From contig JAXLUN010000002.1 of assembly GCA_046329535.1 (NCBI GenBank), positions 597,376 to 661,375 on the forward strand: a DNA stretch of 64,000 nucleotides, given 5' to 3'. A program made the translations under genes and the position numbers. Source of the DNA: Bog-950 sp046329535. GTDB taxonomy: Bacteria > Bacteroidota > Bacteroidia > Chitinophagales > LD1. Shown here in pieces: positions 52,498 through 60,232 of the stretch. The notes below the pieces were generated by a model. That model searched no databases. It was not told where the DNA came from and worked only from the letters and a program-made list of their open reading frames with translations. Numbering within the stretch: the first letter of the stretch is position 1; each line of letters opens with the position of its first letter.

Positions 52498-53133
52498 CTA
52501 TTGCTTAATCGCAATATTCAGCCCGTCCCGGAGGGGTAAAATGAAGTTTTTGACACGCTTATCCTGGGCCACCATTTCGTTATATTGGTGTATAGCCAGG
52601 GTGTCTTTATCTTTCTTGGCATCTGTTACCTTTCCGCTCCACAATACATTATCCGCAATGATATAGCCGCCCTTATTAACAAGGTCAAAGACTAATTCAT
52701 AGTAGTGGCAGTAGTTATGCTTATCGGCATCAATAAATATCAGGTCAAACTTTTCTTTCAGTTCTGGAATAATCCTTCGTGCATCACCAATTAAATGCTT
52801 GATTTTGCCGCTGAGTTTAGCCTTCTCAAAATACTTCGCACACATGGGCTGCAGCTCTTCATTTATGTCAATCGTAATAAGCAAACCCTCTTCAGCTAAT
52901 CCCTTAGCTAGACAAATAGCCGAGTAGCCGGTAAACGTGCCTATCTCCAGAATTCTTTTGGGCTTTATGGCGGTACTTAAGGTCTCCAAAAATTGACCCT
53001 GTATATTTCCTGATAGCATCTGTGGCATCTGTACTTTCACAAATGTTTCACGTGCCAGTTCGCGCAGCACTACATCTTCTTCAGTGGAGTAATCTTCTAC
53101 ATATTGTTCAATCGCATCTGATACTAAGTGCAT
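52498..53133 (-). CDS. SAM-dependent O-methyltransferase
   Basis: 211 residues, family 3 (catechol-O-methyltransferase-like). Motif I is ILEIGTFTGYSAICLAKGL; ITIDINEE and FDLIFIDADKHNYCHYYELV supply the SAM- and metal-binding residues; IIADNVLWSGKV is the third block. The substrate is unknown; diphenols are common for the family. It is downstream of idi by 12 bp. Confidence 0.92.
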   Translation of the reverse strand: MHLVSDAIEQYVEDYSTEEDVVLRELARETFVKVQMPQMLSGNIQGQFLETLSTAIKPKRILEIGTFTGYSAICLAKGLAEEGLLITIDINEELQPMCAKYFEKAKLSGKIKHLIGDARRIIPELKEKFDLIFIDADKHNYCHYYELVFDLVNKGGYIIADNVLWSGKVTDAKKDKDTLAIHQYNEMVAQDKRVKNFILPLRDGLNIAIKQ

Positions 53134-53145
53134 GGTCAGTTAGGT

Positions 53146-53682
53146 TTATAAAATTTTGCGCATTCGCATTTCATCCAGAATAATCTTAAACCAGAACGAA
53201 TATTCATCCGCATGTTGTTTAATGTCATTCATCAAATCATCGGTGTTCATCCACTTCACATCGGCAACTTCTGCGCTGTTAAAAGCAAACGCTCCATCGT
53301 ATACTCCGGTAAATACGGTATCGTATTCATACTCGGTCAATCCGCTTTTGGCGTCCTTGGCTTTGTAGATAAAGTGAAACGCTTCTTTTAAGTCGGTCTT
53401 AATGCCCAGCTCCTCATACAATCTTCTTTCTGCCGCTTGCTGAAAAGTTTCATCAGCTCTCGGGTGACTGCAACACGTATTGCTCCAGATACCAGCCCAG
53501 TGATATTTGCTTAAAGCGCGCTGCTGCACCAATTGCTCGCCTTTGCTGTTGAAGATGATGACACTGATGGCTCGATGTAACAGACCCAGTTTATGAGCCT
53601 CCAATTTGCCCATATAGCCAAGCACTTCATTCTCTTCATCTACCAGCACAACTTCTTCTTCCTTATTCAAATCTTCCATCAT
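53146..53682 (-). CDS. idi: Isopentenyl-diphosphate delta-isomerase, type 1
   Basis: Interconverts isopentenyl and dimethylallyl diphosphate. 178 residues of the Nudix fold. The active-site Cys is in WSNTCCSHPRADE; RRLYEELGI carries the Nudix Glu residues; YEYDTVFTGVYDG and EVADVKWMN follow. Start Met 1 or Met 2 (53682 or 53679). Four genes (gamma-CA, idi, O-methyltransferase and the glucosaminidase) run in one direction with short gaps. Confidence 0.94.
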   Translation of the reverse strand: MMEDLNKEEEVVLVDEENEVLGYMGKLEAHKLGLLHRAISVIIFNSKGEQLVQQRALSKYHWAGIWSNTCCSHPRADETFQQAAERRLYEELGIKTDLKEAFHFIYKAKDAKSGLTEYEYDTVFTGVYDGAFAFNSAEVADVKWMNTDDLMNDIKQHADEYSFWFKIILDEMRMRKIL

Positions 53683-53709
53683 TTAGTTCTTAATATTTGT
53701 TCTTGTGTA

Positions 53710-54222
53710 TTATTTAAACCATCCCGAATACATCACATAATTATTACCTATCCGCTCAATCAAATCCTTAAACTTTTCTTTGTCCGTATCTTTCACTTTT
53801 TTGGCAGGTATTCCGGCATAAATACTTCCTGGTTCTACGATAGTGTTCTCTAACACAATAGCACCGGCAGCAATAATAGAACCTTCACCTATCACGGCTT
53901 GGTCCATCACAATTGCACCCATGCCAATCAGTACGTTATCATGAATCGTACACCCATGTACAATAGCTCTATGACCTATTGAAACATTGTTGCCGATGTT
54001 TACCGGAGCTTTTTGATAAGTGCAATGAAGTATGGCACCATCCTGCACATTCACCTTGTTGCCCATGCGGATATAGTGTACATCGCCTCGAACAACACTC
54101 GTAAACCAGATGCTGCAATCATCACCCGTAACAACATCACCAACAACGGTAGCATTCTCGGCAATGAAACAGTTGTTGCCGAATTTAGGATGAATATCTT
54201 TTACGGGTAATATCAGGGGCAT
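53710..54222 (-). CDS. Gamma-carbonic anhydrase family hexapeptide-repeat protein
   Basis: 170 residues, a left-handed beta helix. It has successive hexapeptide turns (NCFIAENATVVGDVVTGDDC, NIGNNVSIGHRAIVHGCTIH, VLIGMGAIVMDQAVIGEGSI) with His residues placed as the metal ligands (ILHCTYQ and GHRAIVHGC). Members act as zinc carbonic anhydrases or acyltransferase-like proteins. Which applies here is uncertain. Confidence 0.88.
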   Translation of the reverse strand: MPLILPVKDIHPKFGNNCFIAENATVVGDVVTGDDCSIWFTSVVRGDVHYIRMGNKVNVQDGAILHCTYQKAPVNIGNNVSIGHRAIVHGCTIHDNVLIGMGAIVMDQAVIGEGSIIAAGAIVLENTIVEPGSIYAGIPAKKVKDTDKEKFKDLIERIGNNYVMYSGWFK

Positions 54223-54231
54223 AATGCAAGT

Positions 54232-55875
54232 TTAAAATTTTACGGTTACATCTAAATCCCATCCGCCTTTCAACTGATATGTATCCGGATACGTGAATAC
54301 TTTTTCAGGCTGAATTTTAGAATGAAAGTTACCGGTATCCCAGGCACCGTTCTTATTCGTATCATCTACCACGTTAAACATATATGTTCCTGCAGGTAAA
54401 TTATTCACTGTAATTTTTCTCTCCGCATCACCGGTAAAAAAGAATTCCTGTATCAACTCATGAGTACTACTTAATAGTTTTACCACATAATATTTACCCG
54501 GCACCTCGGTCTTTAGCGTGATATGCAGATTACCGTAATTCTCTTTTTTGTTAGTCGTAAATTTATACAAGGCTTTTCGGTTCCACGTTTTCAGCACATC
54601 CTGAAACATCGAATCCGGAATCTCAATTCGCAACAAAGTATTTTCCTTTTTTTCAAAGTCCACTGAAACTGACTGCTTGGTTTTTTCATCCAGCACATAT
54701 TTACAAATACTGTAATTAGAACCGGAATCTTGATAAATTCGAAGGCTTTTATTTTCGTTTATTCCGATAATCGGGCGGGAAAAATTTAATTTAACGGGTT
54801 TAAAAAGGTCTTGCGGATGGATAATTTCCTGAATTTCTCCATTTGCATTTTTTTTAACTGGCTGATTTACAAGGCCTAATAAATTATTCGGATTGTTCCA
54901 CAAAGAATCTTTTTCAATGTTCTTCAATTCTATTCTCACGGTGTCTAGCAGGGTGTCATTCGCCACGAGGAACAATTCGGCTTTTTTAGTGTAATATTTT
55001 GAATACCAGTAGTTTACAGTGTCATTAGTTGGAAAAGTATAGGCAAAATCGCTCGCAGAATATAGTTCCGCATCTAATCGGAAGGTGCCGATAGGTTTAT
55101 TGTAAGTGAATTGGAGTAAACCTGGTGCCAGAGACCGGGCTCCTTCAAATCTAAGTTTCCTTTTATTTTCATCAAAAAGCGCCAAGGTCACTATAGGCGA
55201 AATGCTGTCATCCAGATTAAGAACAGTATCAGTAAATGCAATCAGTTCGGTTGGCTGGTCATAAAGGTAGTTGTAGTTCATATCTTTTAAGGCATAAATC
55301 TGATATCGCCCGGCTTTAACATGGTTAATCTGAAAATTACCCCCTTTGTCGGTTTTGGTAAAGTAGTAGGGCTTCATCTTTTCAATGCCATTGGCCGAGT
55401 CTGCCGGATAAAGAGAAACCACCACACCTTCGGCCGGTGTATTTTCCTTAGCCAGAATGACCTGGCCCTGCACGTGTTGAGAATCTATAAAATCACCGGT
55501 GCTGAACACATAGCTGAAATTGTTCAGCACATTACTTTCATTCAGATCCTGAATATCATCAGCAAAATTGAGAGTGTACGTGGTATTGGGTCTAAGGCCG
55601 CTTTTGAATTTTACCGTCACGGTTTTGTTGACCGAAGTAATTTCTGGCTTCTTATCCAGCGGAGGCGAAAGGAGAGTCTGGCCAAAGCCGGTAGCCTTTA
55701 AAAACTCATTAAACTGAAAGGTAATTTTGTGGCTGTTAAAGTGCAGCGATTCATTAGCCGGATTGGCTCGTTTCAACTTGGGAGCCTCTGTATCTTTATC
55801 GCCCCCTTGCGGTACACTTTCGTTGGCACAGCTCACCAGAATCACCGCAAAACATGCCAGGCGCAACAGTCGCAT
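54232..55875 (-). CDS. Ig-like (Big_5) domain lipoprotein
   Basis: Start ATG 55875 (MRLLRLACFAVILVSCANES) with lipobox VSCA; 547 residues. The frame is open upstream into mnmG, but that part has no signal. Residues about 25-135 form a Big_5-type Ig domain (PNTTYTLNFADDIQDLNESN, SYVFSTGDF). Next is a carboxypeptidase-regulatory-like domain (VVVSLYPAD ... FQINHVKAGRYQIYALKDMN), and the C-terminus repeats that style (NNLPAGTYMFNVVDDTNKNG). This architecture is conserved across Bacteroidota without a known function. It starts 76 bp after mnmG. Confidence 0.85.
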   Translation of the reverse strand: MRLLRLACFAVILVSCANESVPQGGDKDTEAPKLKRANPANESLHFNSHKITFQFNEFLKATGFGQTLLSPPLDKKPEITSVNKTVTVKFKSGLRPNTTYTLNFADDIQDLNESNVLNNFSYVFSTGDFIDSQHVQGQVILAKENTPAEGVVVSLYPADSANGIEKMKPYYFTKTDKGGNFQINHVKAGRYQIYALKDMNYNYLYDQPTELIAFTDTVLNLDDSISPIVTLALFDENKRKLRFEGARSLAPGLLQFTYNKPIGTFRLDAELYSASDFAYTFPTNDTVNYWYSKYYTKKAELFLVANDTLLDTVRIELKNIEKDSLWNNPNNLLGLVNQPVKKNANGEIQEIIHPQDLFKPVKLNFSRPIIGINENKSLRIYQDSGSNYSICKYVLDEKTKQSVSVDFEKKENTLLRIEIPDSMFQDVLKTWNRKALYKFTTNKKENYGNLHITLKTEVPGKYYVVKLLSSTHELIQEFFFTGDAERKITVNNLPAGTYMFNVVDDTNKNGAWDTGNFHSKIQPEKVFTYPDTYQLKGGWDLDVTVKF

Positions 55876-55951
55876 GCTTGGGGGTAGAATACAAACAGTA
55901 AGGTGTAATATGCTCTTCAATTCCTCTTCTAAATTTTTATTCAATTCGGCT

Positions 55952-57874
55952 CTATCTACCCATATGAACCAGCAACACCGCCACATCGGCTGGAGAAACC
56001 CCGCTGATACGGCTGGCCTGACCTAACGAAGTTGGCTTTATTTTGCCCAGTTTTTGACGGGCTTCAATGCTCAGCGATTTTAGCTTTGTATAATCAAAGT
56101 CGGCCTGTAAACGTATATCTTCCAGCTTATCCATTTTCTGCACCAGCTCCATTTCCTTAACAATATAGGCTTCGTATTTAAGCTCAATCTCCATCGACTC
56201 TACAAACTCCCGGTCGTATTTCGATAGTAAATTATCAATGCGCGGAACCCCCTTCCGGATAGTATCCATACTCACCTGAGGCCGCATCAGCACTCTATCC
56301 AGTTTTACCTTCTGCCCGATAGCAACCGTCCCGGCCTCCTCTAAGGCGGCATTTATTTCACCCGGTTCAACGCTGCTTTGAGTAAAAAATTCTTTGATAG
56401 CCGCCATCGATTCCCGTTTCAGCTTCACCCGCTCCAGTCTTTCATTATCCGCCAAACCTATACTATGTCCCAACTCGGTTAAACGGAGGTCGGCATTGTC
56501 CTGACGCAACAGTATACGGTATTCTGCACGGCTTGTAAACATCCGGTAGGGCTCTTCGGTGCCCTTATTTATCAGATCATCTATCAATACCCCGATATAG
56601 GCATCCGAACGCTTTAGAATAACCGGCTCCAGTTCATGAGCCGAGCGGTGGGCATTAATTCCTGCCATCAAACCCTGGCAGGCGGCCTCTTCATAGCCCG
56701 TTGTGCCGTTAATTTGCCCCGCAAAGTATAAACCCTTCACCAACTTCGTTTCCAGGCTTAAATCAAGCTGTGTGGGCGGAAAATAATCATACTCAATCGC
56801 ATACCCGGGGCGGAACATCTTCATATTCCCGAAACCGGGCACTTCTTTCAGGGCCTTATACTGCACATCTTCGGGCAGCGAGGTCGAGAATCCATTCACA
56901 TAAATCTCTACCGTATTCCATCCTTCGGGCTCTACAAACAGCTGATGCCTTTCCTTATCGGCAAAGCGGTCAATCTTATCTTCTACCGAGGGGCAATAAC
57001 GTGGGCCCAGCCCCTTAATTCGGCCGCTGAACATCGGGCTCTTATCAAATCCGGTTCGTAAAATATCATGCACCTTTTGGTTGGTATAGGTAATAAAACA
57101 TGATAGCTGCCCGGTAGCTTCATCTATGGGTTTAGTAGTAAGCGGATTGATGCCGCTGCCTCCGGACTGTTTCAAATTCACCATACCGGGCTTAAATGAA
57201 AACCCGGTAGCCTCTGTATCCCCAAATTGTTCTTCCATTTGAGCGTAGTCCAGGCTTCGGCCGTCTATTCGGGGCGGAGTGCCGGTTTTCATTCTTCCTG
57301 CCTCAAACCCCAACGCTATCAGTTGCTCGGTAATGCCGGTGGCCGCTTTTTCGCCAGCTCGCCCCCCGCCCAGTTGTTTTTCTCCAATATGAATCAGCCC
57401 GTTCAGAAAGGTTCCGTTGGTTAAAACCACCGATTTCGCCTCTATCGTTATCCCCATCGAAGTGCGGATTCCGCACACTCTGCCATCCTTTATTAACAGT
57501 CCACCCACCATTTCCTGCCAGAAATCCACATTTTTGGTGCTTTCCAATAGGCTTCTCCACACACTTGCAAACATCATTCTATCGTTTTGGGTGCGTGGAC
57601 TCCACATTGCCGGACCCTTGCTTCTATTCAGCATTCTGAACTGAACCATACTCTTATCGCTCACTATACCCGAATATCCACCCAAGGCATCTATTTCACG
57701 CACTATCTGCCCCTTGGCTATACCACCCATAGCCGGATTACAGCTCATTTGCGCTATAGTCTGCATATTCATAGTCACCAGCAGCACACTGCTGCCCATA
57801 TTGGCCGCAGCGGCAGCAGCCTCACAGCCGGCATGCCCGGCACCCACTACTATTACATCATATTGTTTAAACAT
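55952..57874 (-). CDS. mnmG: tRNA uridine-5-carboxymethylaminomethyl(34) synthesis enzyme MnmG
   Basis: Start ATG 57874 (MFKQYDVIVVGAGHAGCEAA), 640 residues. With MnmE it installs the cmnm5 group on wobble uridine, using FAD. The GAGHAGCEAA FAD motif, SCNPAMGGIAKGQIVREIDALGG, RMKTGTPPRIDGRS and GLYFAGQINGTTGYEEAACQGL are all GidA signatures. The C-terminal domain ends QASRISGVSPADVAVLLVHM. Its product acts on the same wobble position that MnmH selenates. Two ParB-site-like palindromes lie just upstream. Confidence 0.97.
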   Translation of the reverse strand: MFKQYDVIVVGAGHAGCEAAAAAANMGSSVLLVTMNMQTIAQMSCNPAMGGIAKGQIVREIDALGGYSGIVSDKSMVQFRMLNRSKGPAMWSPRTQNDRMMFASVWRSLLESTKNVDFWQEMVGGLLIKDGRVCGIRTSMGITIEAKSVVLTNGTFLNGLIHIGEKQLGGGRAGEKAATGITEQLIALGFEAGRMKTGTPPRIDGRSLDYAQMEEQFGDTEATGFSFKPGMVNLKQSGGSGINPLTTKPIDEATGQLSCFITYTNQKVHDILRTGFDKSPMFSGRIKGLGPRYCPSVEDKIDRFADKERHQLFVEPEGWNTVEIYVNGFSTSLPEDVQYKALKEVPGFGNMKMFRPGYAIEYDYFPPTQLDLSLETKLVKGLYFAGQINGTTGYEEAACQGLMAGINAHRSAHELEPVILKRSDAYIGVLIDDLINKGTEEPYRMFTSRAEYRILLRQDNADLRLTELGHSIGLADNERLERVKLKRESMAAIKEFFTQSSVEPGEINAALEEAGTVAIGQKVKLDRVLMRPQVSMDTIRKGVPRIDNLLSKYDREFVESMEIELKYEAYIVKEMELVQKMDKLEDIRLQADFDYTKLKSLSIEARQKLGKIKPTSLGQASRISGVSPADVAVLLVHMGR

Positions 57875-57970
57875 AATTTCCTTTCCCCTTTTTTTAGCTT
57901 CGTTAAGCCGCTGAGCCCCGAAGATGCCGCAAACATACGCATTTCCATCTGTTGCCCCGCCCCCCCCAAT

Positions 57971-57986
57971 TGTGCCACGTGGAACA
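57971..57986. other. ParB-site (parS)-like palindrome
   Basis: TGTGCCACGTGGAACA differs at one base from the symmetric parS-like sequence TGTTCCACGTGGAACA and shares the CACGTG core of the general consensus TGTTTCACGTGAAACA. It lies about 100 bp upstream of mnmG. A related site is 96 bp away. Confidence 0.5.
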
Positions 57987-58066
57987 AGTTCAAATCCTTT
58001 TCCACAGCAGATTAAACAGATAAACACAGATTAATCCGATTCCTCTACTCCCTTTACCCTCCAATA

Positions 58067-58082
58067 TGTTCCACATGGAACA
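58067..58082. other. Second parS-like palindrome
   Basis: TGTTCCACATGGAACA has 7-bp arms TGTTCCA / TGGAACA and one base different from TGTTCCACGTGGAACA at the centre. Together with 57971-57986 it makes a pair of ParB-like sites in the 415-bp gap (57875-58289) between ybeY and mnmG. The rest of this gap is C/T-rich, with the repeat copy at 58197-58295. Confidence 0.5.
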
Positions 58083-58196
58083 TTCCACCCCCTTTTTACT
58101 CAAATTTCCCTCCCCTCGCTCTTTTGTCTTTGAATCTTGGGCTCTCCTTTTCACCCCTTCGCCATTCCTTTATTTCCCTCTCTGCCTTTAAAAGTC

Positions 58197-58295
58197 ATAC
58201 TTAGGAGGATTTGGGAGGTCGTCTTTACCCCTCCCTTTAGGGAGGATGGGAGGGTGTTTGCCTTTTGCATTTCCACCATCCGCCATCCATCAACC
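58197..58295. repeat. Dispersed repeat, copy B, overlapping the end of ybeY
   Basis: Contains CCTCCCTTTAGGGAGG (58231-58246), GGGAGGGTGTTTGCC, and CCATCCGCCATCC then ATCAACC, the same parts in the same order as copy A inside ybeY (58438-58560). The ybeY stop codon (TGA at 58292-58290 on the minus strand) lies inside its GGTTGATGG end. It is a palindromic extragenic element. Confidence 0.65.
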
Positions 58296-58844
58296 GCCAG
58301 CTCGATATCTCCCCATCCACTCTTCCTCCATCCTCCGCATTTCCGACTGCTGTTTCTTCGTTTTATCCTGAAAACCAACCAAATGCAACGCCCCATGGAA
58401 AATCACCCGCTGCAACTCCCGCTCAAAAATCTGCCTTTCCTCCTCCCTATCAAGGGAGGTCGGGTGGGTGTCTGTATTTCTCTTTCCCTTCAGGGAGACC
58501 AAGAGGGTCTTTGCCTTGCCTTTCGTTTTTCCGCCATCCGCCATCCGCCATCCGTCAACCCCAAACTTCCCTGCATTCTCCCGCACCCGGTCCACGCTGA
58601 TATAAATCTCTGCCTCTATCTCCCGCTCCGTTTCGTTTAGCGGAAAGGTAATAATATCGGTATAAAAATCATGGTTCAGAAACTGACGGTTAATCTGTAA
58701 CAGATATTCATCGCTGCAAAATACGTATGTCAATCGCGCCTTTTTGCCGCTGGCCTGCTGCACGGCTGCAGCTATAAAACGCTTCAGCTCCTGCTGGTTC
58801 GGCACGGCAAATTTTATTTCGGCACAGTGAAAACTAACACTCAT
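58290..58844 (-). CDS. ybeY: Endoribonuclease YbeY with an in-frame repeat insertion
   Basis: YbeY is a zinc RNase in 16S rRNA 3'-end maturation and ribosome quality control. 184 residues, against about 140-165 for the family. Residues 1-95 (SDEYLLQINRQFLNHDFYTD, IITFPLNE, EAEIYISVDRVRENAGKFGV) and the zinc motif FHGALHLVGFQDKTKK are normal. Between them lie about 41 extra residues (DGWRMADGGKTKGKAK ... THPTSLDREEERQ) coded by copy A of a dispersed repeat; without them the protein is 143 residues. The C-terminal end (GRYRAGG) runs into copy B, which supplies the stop. The insertion may sit in a surface loop and be tolerated. Confidence 0.88.
   Translation of the reverse strand: MSVSFHCAEIKFAVPNQQELKRFIAAAVQQASGKKARLTYVFCSDEYLLQINRQFLNHDFYTDIITFPLNETEREIEAEIYISVDRVRENAGKFGVDGWRMADGGKTKGKAKTLLVSLKGKRNTDTHPTSLDREEERQIFERELQRVIFHGALHLVGFQDKTKKQQSEMRRMEEEWMGRYRAGG
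58438..58560. repeat. Dispersed repeat, copy A, inside ybeY
   Basis: About 123 bp (41 codons), with CCCTATCAAGGG (58445-58456) and CCCTTCAGGG palindromic cores and three CCATCCG/CCATCCGCC-type repeats (58531-58555) ending GTCAACC. It shares its order of parts with copy B (58197-58295) and, more loosely, with the element at 63275-63400. It keeps the ybeY frame. Confidence 0.7.
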
Positions 58845-58961
58845 TAGTACAGGCTTGTTTCAGTCAGCCAAAAATACTGTTTCTGTCTGCTAAACAACGG
58901 GCTGCCTTTATCCGATGATTAACATCAAATCTTGAGGTGCTTATTACAGAATACATTTTTT

Positions 58962-58969
58962 TACATTTG
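58962..58969 (+). promoter_or_regulatory. -7 promoter element for the 58990 lipoprotein gene
   Basis: TACATTTG is a full match to the Bacteroidota -7 box TAnnTTTG, 20 bp upstream of the ATG. No TTG is found at the ideal spacing; the nearest, at 58932-58934, is 27 bases away. Confidence 0.4.
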
Positions 58970-58989
58970 TCACACAAAAATAGAACACC

Positions 58990-59997
58990 ATGAAAAAAAC
59001 AATTCAACTCACGGTTTTCCTTATCTCGGTGCTGCTTTACTCGGGCTGCAAAAAAGATACGGCAGAAACTCCCGGTATTTATGGTTTGTGGCAGGTTACT
59101 TCAAGCCAGGTGCCTAATCTGAAGTTCGTAAAATTCAACAGCAATAAAACGCTCGATGTTTTCACCGAAACAGCCGAAGGTTTCCGCGGTAAAGTAAATA
59201 GCAATTTTACACCCACCACCGACCAGATTGTTGCTAACCTCTACGGCAGCAACTACTACCCCACCTCCGTATTTAATTACACTATCTCGGGCGATGTGTT
59301 AACCATTATGGGCGATAACGCACAGGTCTTTATCACAGCCACCAAATCTACTTCCGATGCTCCTGAAACCTGGGTAAAAGATGTAGTTTCTACCGACCAG
59401 ATCAACGGCCTTTTTTCCGATAATGATAGAGGCATTGGCTATGACGGCTCCAACCTGCTTTTTTCCGATTACGATAATGGTAAAATCATAAAGGTAAGTC
59501 TCACTACACGCACAATTGCAGCCCAGATAAATGCACCCAATTCCATTAACACTATTGAATACGATGGCGCCAACTACTGGGTATCGCGCAATGGATATAG
59601 CACCATCGAAAAACTCGACTTAACCGGCACCAGCATTTTTACAAGCACCCCGCTGGGTCCTTGGTTATATGGCATAGGCTTTTTCTCTTTAAACAGCATC
59701 ATCTGCTACTCTAACAATGATAACACCCTCTATAAGTACGACTACGGAACCAATTCTCTGGTATTTAGTAAAGTGGTAGATGACGTACCGCTGCGTGATA
59801 TAGCCATAAGCAACGGCAAGGTGTTTATTGTTGCAAACAACTTAATTTACCGGCTAAACTCCGCTACCTTTGCCGTAGAAGCAACCTACCGCGTTACCGA
59901 TGCAATATCCATTACCGGTATTGCTGCCATTGCCACCAACGTATTTTGGCTTAACACACAGGGTGGAACCAAACTGTTAAAGGTTGATCTGAACTAA
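58990..59997 (+). CDS. Lipoprotein with lipocalin-like and beta-propeller-like parts, unknown
   Basis: 335 residues, lipobox LLYSGC (Cys 20). Residues about 28-115 are a lipocalin-like beta domain (GIYGLWQVTSSQVPNLKFVK ... NYTISGDVLTIMG). The remaining about 200 residues show repeated short beta blades (NGLFSDNDRGIGYDGSNLLF; TIEYDGANYWVSRNGYSTIE; DIAISNGKVFIVANNLIYRL), as in beta propellers. No enzyme motif is seen. It is predicted to be anchored to the outer membrane. A terminator follows. Confidence 0.72.
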   Translation: MKKTIQLTVFLISVLLYSGCKKDTAETPGIYGLWQVTSSQVPNLKFVKFNSNKTLDVFTETAEGFRGKVNSNFTPTTDQIVANLYGSNYYPTSVFNYTISGDVLTIMGDNAQVFITATKSTSDAPETWVKDVVSTDQINGLFSDNDRGIGYDGSNLLFSDYDNGKIIKVSLTTRTIAAQINAPNSINTIEYDGANYWVSRNGYSTIEKLDLTGTSIFTSTPLGPWLYGIGFFSLNSIICYSNNDNTLYKYDYGTNSLVFSKVVDDVPLRDIAISNGKVFIVANNLIYRLNSATFAVEATYRVTDAISITGIAAIATNVFWLNTQGGTKLLKVDLN

Positions 59998-60023
59998 AAA
60001 AATAGAACATACACCGCAAACCC

Positions 60024-60055
60024 AAAACACCCGCACAAAAAATGCGGGTGTTTTT
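60024..60055 (+). terminator. Intrinsic terminator after the 58990 lipoprotein gene
   Basis: AAAACACCCGCA (60024-60035) pairs with TGCGGGTGTTTT (60043-60054), a perfect 12-bp stem with a 7-nt loop and a T-run, 26 bp after the stop codon. Confidence 0.9.
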
Positions 60056-60066
60056 ATGTGGCACCT

Positions 60067-60210
60067 ATGGCCGATACTCACACCATACAACAGCGTAGTT
60101 TTAACATGAGCCGCATTAAAGCGAAGGACACTAAACCCGAAATGCTCGTGTGTGAATTTTTGCAACTCAAAAAAAATAAGAACTTCACATTAAATAAATC
60201 GGGTAGTTAA
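60067..60210 (+). pseudogene. Truncated very-short-patch repair endonuclease (vsr remnant)
   Basis: Forty-seven codons from ATG 60067. QQRSFNMSRIKAKDTKPEML is the conserved N-terminus of Vsr (RSxNMSxIxxKDTKPE), the enzyme that nicks T:G mismatches arising at Dcm-type 5-methylcytosine sites. The frame then loses similarity (KKNKNFTLNKSGS) and stops, so the catalytic part (about 90 residues) is absent. It marks a former cytosine-methylation restriction locus; the downstream gene is a likely modification-dependent nuclease. Confidence 0.7.
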
Positions 60211-60232
60211 TCCCAATTAAGCATCCCCCCCC

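Noticed and set aside
53044..53059. Third parS-like site TGTTTCACGTGCCAGT
   Set aside because: Only 12 of 16 positions match and it is inside a coding sequence; mentioned only as weak support.
57980..58010. Possible tRNA T-arm-like sequence (GTTCAAATCC)
   Set aside because: No acceptor or anticodon stems can be built around it. No tRNA is seen in the window.
58137..58640. 167-residue plus-strand frame rich in Pro, Phe and His
   Set aside because: It crosses both copies of the dispersed repeat and lies antisense to ybeY. It is a composition artefact.
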